From Streptomyces sp. NBC_00576 (lineage in GTDB: Bacteria > Actinomycetota > Actinomycetes > Streptomycetales > Streptomycetaceae), in NCBI RefSeq assembly GCF_036345175.1, contig NZ_CP107780.1:7378001-7442000 (forward strand): 64,000 nt of DNA, in the 5' to 3' direction. The number at the start of each line of letters is the position of its first letter. The first letter of the stretch is position 1. The notes under the pieces were generated by a model. That model searched no databases. It was not told the origin of the DNA and saw nothing but the letters and a program-made list of their open reading frames with translations. Shown piece after piece: positions 59,629-64,000 of the stretch. Made by a program: the position numbers and the translations under genes.

Positions 59629-60879
59629 TCAGAACCCGTGGGACAGCCAGGGCACCACAACCGACCCGAACGCCACCGAGGCCTCGGCCAACGCCCCCTG
59701 CCGAACCTCACGCACCCGCCCAGCAGCCGCCAGCCCGGCCAACGACACACCCCCCAGATAGGCGGCCCCCAACTCCCGTACGGACAGCGCGAGATCAGCC
59801 GCATCCTCCGTACGCCGGCACACGGCCCCCTTGGCATCGCCGGTCAGCCGCCACCGCCCGGAGTTCCACGGACAGAACACGTCCTCGACATCAAGTACGA
59901 CATCCACAGGCGCCTGATAGGTCCGCGCCTCCAACGCGGCCCCCACGTCCACCAGCCGTACGTACAGCGCGTCCCGCCTGCGCAGCCCGCACCGCCGGAT
60001 GTCGGACACCATGTGATGCCAGGCCTCGTCGACCGGCCGCCCCCGCCCGACGATCTTCGACGTCAGGTCGATGCCGAACAGGAACCGCCACAACGCGCCC
60101 TGGGAGGCGGCATCGAGCCCCTCGACATCCTCGACGACAACCGCGCTGTTGGACCCGGTGACATCCCAGTCGGGCTTGACCCGGAACCGGGCGAACCCCA
60201 CAACCTCCGTGCCCCGCTCGGCGACCACGCACTGCAACGGCGAAGCCCCGTCCCGCTCGCCCTCCGGATCGAGCACCATGACCCGATCCCAGCCGGGCAT
60301 CCGCGCCAGCATCCCGGGCCGCTCGGGCACCCGCCGCGCGTACACCGCCTCGCAGACGTCAAGGGCTTCGGCCGGTACGGCATACCGCAGCCGTACGTCA
60401 TCGGCCCCGTCCGGCGCGTCCAGCCGTACCCGCGTCGTGTCGATCTCGAAGGTCAGCGAGTTGGTGGCGGCCCCGTACCCGAACCGCCCGTAGATGGCGG
60501 GCTCGGAGGCCGTGAGCACGGCCAGCGGCTCGCCCCAGCTCCGTACGTCGTCCAACTGCCGCCGCATCATCGACGTGAGCACCCCGCGCCTACGATGCGT
60601 GCCGGCCACACCGACCATCGTGACGCCCGCTGCCGGAACGGAGGCACCACCCGGTACGGTTACCCGGAAAGTGAAGGCGCCCGCACTGCCCACACACGTG
60701 TCACCGTCCCAGGCGCCCACGAAACGGTCGTACTCCGTGAGTGATTTCCACAACTCCCGTTCCTCGGCGGACTCCGGCATTCCGCCGAAGGCACGGACCA
60801 GGTTGGCGTACCACTGATCCCAGTCGTCGGGGCGAAGCACCCGCAGGTCGGTCGCGCCGGGGGTCCTGGAGGTCGTCAT
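59629..60879 (-). CDS. Eis-like GNAT family N-acetyltransferase
   Basis: The product is 416 aa. The N-terminal GNAT domain carries the acetyl-CoA loop VGVAGTHRRRGVLTSMMRRQLDD. A second GNAT-like half and a C-terminal sterol carrier protein-like domain (VDVVLDVEDVFCPWNSGRWRLTG onward, ending VVVPWLSHGF with a free C-terminal Phe) match the Eis architecture. Eis proteins acetylate aminoglycosides and other amines at several positions and form hexamers. ATG 60879 has only a weak ribosome site. Whether it gives aminoglycoside resistance here is unknown. Confidence 0.9.
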   Translation of the reverse strand: MTTSRTPGATDLRVLRPDDWDQWYANLVRAFGGMPESAEERELWKSLTEYDRFVGAWDGDTCVGSAGAFTFRVTVPGGASVPAAGVTMVGVAGTHRRRGVLTSMMRRQLDDVRSWGEPLAVLTASEPAIYGRFGYGAATNSLTFEIDTTRVRLDAPDGADDVRLRYAVPAEALDVCEAVYARRVPERPGMLARMPGWDRVMVLDPEGERDGASPLQCVVAERGTEVVGFARFRVKPDWDVTGSNSAVVVEDVEGLDAASQGALWRFLFGIDLTSKIVGRGRPVDEAWHHMVSDIRRCGLRRRDALYVRLVDVGAALEARTYQAPVDVVLDVEDVFCPWNSGRWRLTGDAKGAVCRRTEDAADLALSVRELGAAYLGGVSLAGLAAAGRVREVRQGALAEASVAFGSVVVPWLSHGF

Positions 60880-61041
60880 GGACCATGAGTACCAGGGCAA
60901 TGCGGGACGAGCGAGGGAATTTTCCCCTCGGGGCCTCGGATCGGGCCTCGGTGGGTTTCACTGTGAAGTTGAACCTCGGACGGGGGACAAGTGGGACCTC
61001 CCGTGCCAAGCAGCTGGTCCGATGGATAGGGTCCCGAACTA

Positions 61042-62220
61042 ATGGCAGCAGGACGAGAGCGGCGCGCTGAAGCCGAGACGTTCACGGCCCGGTTGAAGAA
61101 GCAGGCTCACCGGGTCCGCACCGGCCTGCGCAGATCCGCCGTGGACTACTTCCGGGGCGACGGTTCGGACTGGATCGCGCTCGCCGGTCTGCTCCTCACG
61201 ATCCCGATCATCGCGGTCATGACCCTCGCCAACTCGGTGTGGTGCTCACCGGCCCTGCTCGTCCTCCCGATCGTCGCCGGCGGCCTCCTGCTGCGCCCGG
61301 CCAGCCTGCTGGGCCTGTACGCGGCGGCGGCGACGGCGCTGATCGTGGAGTCGGTGAAGCTGGGCCCGTACACGGAGGGCCCGAGCCGGGTCACCCCGGG
61401 CGTGGTCCTCGTCGTGGCGGCCTGCGGTTTCTTCGGCCTGCTGATCGCCCAGTTCCGCAGCCGCGTAGGCGTCCCCTGGCGACGTGGCGGCACGATGCTG
61501 TTCGACTTGCGCGAACGCATCCGCGTCCAGAGCAAGTTGCCGCAGCTGCCGCAGGGCTGGCACCGGGAGATGGCGCTGCGCCCGGCGGGCGGCCAGTCGT
61601 TCTCGGGCGACTTCGTGGTGGCGGCCCGTACGAACGGGGGCCGCACGATGGAGGTCGTCCTGACGGACGTCTCGGGCAAGGGCATGGACGCAGGCTCCCG
61701 AGCCCTGTTGTTGTCCGGCGCCTTCGGAGGCCTGCTGGGCTCACTGCCGCCCCACGCCTTCCTCCCGGCGGCGAACGGCTACCTCCTCCGCCAGGACTGG
61801 GACGAGGGCTTCGCGACCTCGATCCACCTCGTCCTGGACCTCGACTCGGGCGACTACGAACTCTTCTCGGCCGGTCACCCACCGGGCCTCCAGCTCAGTG
61901 CGGGCACCGGCCGCTGGGAGGAAAAGGCAGCGGAGGGACCGCTGTTGGGCGTGTACGACGGAGCCCAGTTCGACCCCGTGAAGGGATCGCTGCGCTCGGG
62001 CGACGTCCTGATGCTGTTCACGGACGGCCTGGTGGAGACGTCCGAACGGGACATCGTCGAGGGCATCGACCGCCTGACCGGCGAGGCCGACCGCTATGTG
62101 GCCGGCGGCTTCCACGGCGCGGCCTGGCACCTCATCGAAGCGGTAGCCAAGGACGTGAACGACGACAGGGCCCTCCTCCTGATCTGCCGAGAGGGCCCCA
62201 CAGCCCAGGCAACGATCTGA
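61042..62220 (+). CDS. Membrane SpoIIE-type (PPM) Ser/Thr phosphatase
   Basis: The product is 392 aa. An N-terminal basic helix leads to four or so membrane helices (about 47-135) and a PP2C-like SpoIIE domain (about 175-390) with FSGDFVVAARTNGGRTMEVVLTDVSGKGMDAGSRALLLSG (metal Asp residues), FSAGHPPGLQL and LFTDGLVETSERD. Such enzymes dephosphorylate anti-sigma antagonists in partner-switching systems; Streptomyces have many. No anti-sigma or antagonist genes adjoin. Confidence 0.92.
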   Translation: MAAGRERRAEAETFTARLKKQAHRVRTGLRRSAVDYFRGDGSDWIALAGLLLTIPIIAVMTLANSVWCSPALLVLPIVAGGLLLRPASLLGLYAAAATALIVESVKLGPYTEGPSRVTPGVVLVVAACGFFGLLIAQFRSRVGVPWRRGGTMLFDLRERIRVQSKLPQLPQGWHREMALRPAGGQSFSGDFVVAARTNGGRTMEVVLTDVSGKGMDAGSRALLLSGAFGGLLGSLPPHAFLPAANGYLLRQDWDEGFATSIHLVLDLDSGDYELFSAGHPPGLQLSAGTGRWEEKAAEGPLLGVYDGAQFDPVKGSLRSGDVLMLFTDGLVETSERDIVEGIDRLTGEADRYVAGGFHGAAWHLIEAVAKDVNDDRALLLICREGPTAQATI

Positions 62221-62242
62221 CGGAGCCCAGGCCCAGGCAACT

Positions 62243-62378
62243 CAGCTCGTCCGGCGTTCGACAGGCGAGGCCGAAGCCCCAGGCCGCTTTTCCCACCCAC
62301 CCCCCAGCCCGTCTGGGGGTCCCCCCTCTGGGGGAGTTCGAGGACGAGCGCGTTCAGCGCGACCCGGGGCCTGCCTCT
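62243..62378. repeat. Diverged Streptomyces intergenic repeat (copy 3)
   Basis: CAGCTCGTCCGGCGTTCGAC, then CAGCCCGTCTGGGGGTCCCC with a GGGGG/CCCCC hairpin, then GAGGACGAGCGCGTTCAGCG. It is an expanded, diverged version of the elements at 47993 and 58661. A very AT-rich stretch (62383-62435, unusual here) follows, probably the promoter of the HD gene. Confidence 0.75.
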
Positions 62379-62469
62379 AGGTCAAGATAACGTCAAGGAA
62401 TCGTCAATATTTACTTTACCAAATAATTCCGGAAACTCACCGGAGCCGCCCGAACCCCACACTGACCAG

Positions 62470-62970
62470 ATGGCAAAAACCCCACCAGTACCCCCGACGT
62501 CCCCAACGCCCCCAACACCCGTGACGCCCCTGACTCTGGCCGAAGTGGAAGCCACGGCCCGGGCCGCCCACGCGACGCAGACGGACAAGGCCGGCCGCCC
62601 GTACGTGGAGCACCTCCAGGCCGTCGCGAAGGGCGTACGCGCGCGTGGAGGTGACGAGGAACAGATCGCGGCGGCCTGGCTGCACGACGCCGTGGAAGAC
62701 GGCGCGCTGTCCGCGCGTTGGCTGGAAGAGGCCGCACTGTCCCCTCGTACGAAGGACATCGTGCTGGCCGTCACCAAGCGCGCGGGGGAGGCCCCCGAGG
62801 CGTACGCCCGGCGCATCCTCGAGACCCCGGGCGCGCTCCTGGTCAAGGTGGCGGACCTGGCGCACAACGCGGACCCGGCCCGCCTGGCGGCACTGGATGC
62901 CCCGACCCGCACCCGTCTGACCGAGAAGTACGCCGGAATGCGCGCGCTTCTTGGGCTGCAAGAAGCATAA
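62470..62970 (+). CDS. Small HD-domain hydrolase (SpoT/MESH1-like)
   Basis: The product is 166 aa. A Pro/Thr-rich start (MAKTPPVPPTSPTPPTPV) precedes an HD domain: YVEHLQAVAKGV (His), AAWLHDAVEDG (HD and ED), and LVKVADLAHNADPARL, resembling the K-x-AD-x-x-HN motif of RelA/SpoT hydrolases. It lacks the synthetase, TGS and ACT parts. A stand-alone (p)ppGpp or nucleotide phosphohydrolase is likely, but the missing R-x-x-x-HP motif in its usual form leaves the substrate open. Confidence 0.82.
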   Translation: MAKTPPVPPTSPTPPTPVTPLTLAEVEATARAAHATQTDKAGRPYVEHLQAVAKGVRARGGDEEQIAAAWLHDAVEDGALSARWLEEAALSPRTKDIVLAVTKRAGEAPEAYARRILETPGALLVKVADLAHNADPARLAALDAPTRTRLTEKYAGMRALLGLQEA

Positions 62971-63157
62971 ATATCATCCTAATTACCGCTAAAGAACATA
63001 TTCCTGTGTCCTGGGTTTCTCTGTGCTGATAAATCGATCCGGTGGGGCCGATGATGCGTCACCGGCCGCATACGGCGGCCTCGTTGGTGGCACGATGGAT
63101 CTGGCGGGGGTGCGAGGGCGCATCCCTGGGCCGGTAGAGCGGACCGACCATAGGGGT

Positions 63158-63361
63158 GTGATCAGTGTGGCCATTTCGTTGTCAGTGGTGCTGATGTTGG
63201 GAATCATCCTGGTGGTGCTGATTCGCGGAGGCACGATCAAGGCGGGCCCGGCAGTCGTCGCCATACTCTTCGGCTTCTTCCTCGCCTCGACGGGCATGGC
63301 CGACGACATCCAACGCTTCCTGAACTCGATAGCCGACACGATCAACGAGATCCAGTTCTGA
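63158..63361 (+). CDS. Small two-helix membrane protein
   Basis: The product is 67 aa from GTG 63158, preceded closely by AGGG. Residues 3-22 and 29-48 are membrane helices, and the tail DDIQRFLNSIADTINEIQF is amphipathic. An ATG 21 codons upstream is in frame but has no ribosome site. The protein type recurs in Streptomyces plasmid and chromosomal contexts with no known job. It lies before the hairpin and tRNA genes. Confidence 0.75.
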   Translation: MISVAISLSVVLMLGIILVVLIRGGTIKAGPAVVAILFGFFLASTGMADDIQRFLNSIADTINEIQF

Positions 63362-63420
63362 CCGCCGTCGAGAACCGGTCGAGAACCATGGGAGAGCAGC
63401 GAGACCCGCTGAAAAAGCGA

Positions 63421-63447
63421 CCGGCCCGGTTCAGAGAACCGGGCCGG
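63421..63447. terminator. Perfect hairpin before tRNA-Gly
   Basis: CCGGCCCGGTTC and GAACCGGGCCGG pair over 12 bp around AGA, between the convergent small membrane protein gene and the tRNA-Gly gene. Confidence 0.9.
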
Positions 63448-63458
63448 AGGCGGAAGAG

Positions 63459-63529
63459 AGCGGGCGACGGGAATCGAACCCGCGTAGCTAGTTTGGAAGA
63501 CTAGTGCTCTACCATTGAGCTACGCCCGC
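63459..63529 (-). tRNA. tRNA-Gly (anticodon TCC)
   Basis: On the minus strand GCGGGCG opens the acceptor stem, GTAGCTCAATGGTAGAGC is the D arm, CTAGTCTTCCAAACTAG is the anticodon arm with TCC, GGGTTCGATTCCC is the T arm and CGCCCGC closes, with discriminator T. No CCA is encoded. Confidence 0.97.
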
Positions 63530-63726
63530 ACACGCGCGCCGCAGGTCAGGTGACCGCGGCACAGAAGGCATCGTAGCGGTTCGAGGCCCCTCGACGCACA
63601 CTTCGTTTCCAGAACGCGACCGCGCAGCACCCCTCGCGGGCCCCCGCTCCACCCGCACTCCACCCTCAGTCCTGAAATGCGGCAACCTCACTGCCTGCGG
63701 CCATGTACCCTACGTGTCGCACCAGA

Positions 63727-63800
63727 CGGGGTGTGGCGCAGCTTGGTAGCGCGTCCGCTTTGGGAGCGGAAGGCCGTGGGTTCAAATCCCGCCACCCCGA
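63727..63800 (+). tRNA. tRNA-Pro (anticodon TGG)
   Basis: CGGGGTG acceptor, GGCGCAGCTTGGTAGCGC D arm, TCCGCTTTGGGAGCGGA anticodon arm with TGG, GGGTTCAAATCCC T arm and CACCCCG plus discriminator A. No CCA is encoded. It faces right, toward the leader that follows. Confidence 0.97.
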
Positions 63801-63831
63801 CTACCTGCCGGACCACCGGCGAGATCACCTT

Positions 63832-63860
63832 TTGGGGCGCGTACCGCCTGCGGCTACTAT
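63832..63860 (+). promoter_or_regulatory. Vegetative promoter of the gene starting past the window end
   Basis: TTGGGG (63832-63837) and TACTAT (63855-63860) are 17 bases apart, a good housekeeping-type promoter. The following 140 bases form a leader ending AAGGAG at 63990-63995, a perfect ribosome site whose start codon would fall at about 64001. In Streptomyces a tRNA-Pro gene precedes tig (trigger factor), so tig is the likely gene; this is inference. Confidence 0.65.
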
Positions 63861-64000
63861 GCAAGTTGCGCGCCCGTGTGTCTGCGTTGTTACGTCCCTC
63901 AAGGGCCGCGAATCCGCTGAGGCTCCGCCGTGTCCGGCAGAGGGCAATCGGCAGAACCCTCAGCAGAACCCAGAGAAGTCAGCCCCCAAGGAGACCGAAC

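Noticed and set aside
62383..62435. AT-rich island before the HD gene considered as an attachment site or foreign insertion
   Set aside because: It is only about 50 bases, with no integrase, tRNA end or flanking repeat; a promoter region is the simpler explanation.

Overview
The window is 64 kb of chromosomal core from a Streptomyces or a very close relative. The signs are roughly 70% G+C with strong third-position GC, many GTG starts behind GGAGG-type ribosome sites, TTA codons confined to a few genes, an actinobacterial PknG/GlnH/GlnX module, a mycothiol-type oxidoreductase, and Streptomyces-style intergenic repeats. I see no phage, IS element, CRISPR array, rRNA or biosynthetic gene cluster.

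Layout. (1) 1-8638, minus strand: an apparent signalling operon, read right to left as glnX-like membrane protein, glnH-like amino-acid binding protein, coiled-coil protein, PknG-type kinase, PP2C phosphatase and VWA protein. (2) 8870-15585, minus: a six-gene chito-oligosaccharide/glucosamine operon of the csnR-K type (ROK repressor, ABC transporter, GH4 glycosidase, BadF-type kinase) with its probable operator at 15654-15672. (3) 15798-20550: MscS channel, HNH protein, and a PadR-controlled ABC exporter. (4) 20786-28116: malQ with a small upstream ORF, a MarR regulator divergent from an EamA transporter across a perfect palindrome, and aminopeptidase N. (5) 28323-41341: a mazF relic, asd, an ECF sigma factor with a membrane partner, a large subtilase, NUDIX, metallophosphoesterase, serine hydrolase, a Vsr/DUF559-like protein and a TTA-containing orphan. 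(6) 41484-46397: a second PepN, a DsbA-like mycothiol enzyme, and what looks like a gutted sodF locus. The latter keeps a Nur-box-like operator, the first sodF codons and the 3' terminator, but not the enzyme. (7) 45501-52292: a sulfonate uptake and desulfonation locus (TauD, LLM monooxygenase, ABC transporter), with a Cys-rich leader ORF and a ROK regulator upstream. (8) 52846-64000: bioY, an LPXTG protein, a PknB-type kinase, a GabP-type permease, rpiB, a Nei-type glycosylase, Eis-like GNAT, a SpoIIE-type phosphatase, a small SpoT-like HD protein, tRNA-Gly, tRNA-Pro and a leader that probably belongs to the trigger factor gene just outside the window.

The two main themes are nutrient sensing and uptake (amino acids, chitosan sugars, sulfonates, biotin, GABA) and phosphorylation signalling (two Ser/Thr kinases and two phosphatases of different classes). 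The most unusual locus is 45229-45415. There, loss of the sodF coding region seems to have left a Nur-controlled non-coding transcript. Known biology makes this striking: in S. coelicolor the sodF 3' end yields a small RNA that silences the nickel SOD gene sodN. TTA codons in the coiled-coil gene of the PknG operon and in the orphan at 40367-41341 suggest bldA-dependent translation. All functional assignments come from reading motifs; no database search was run.
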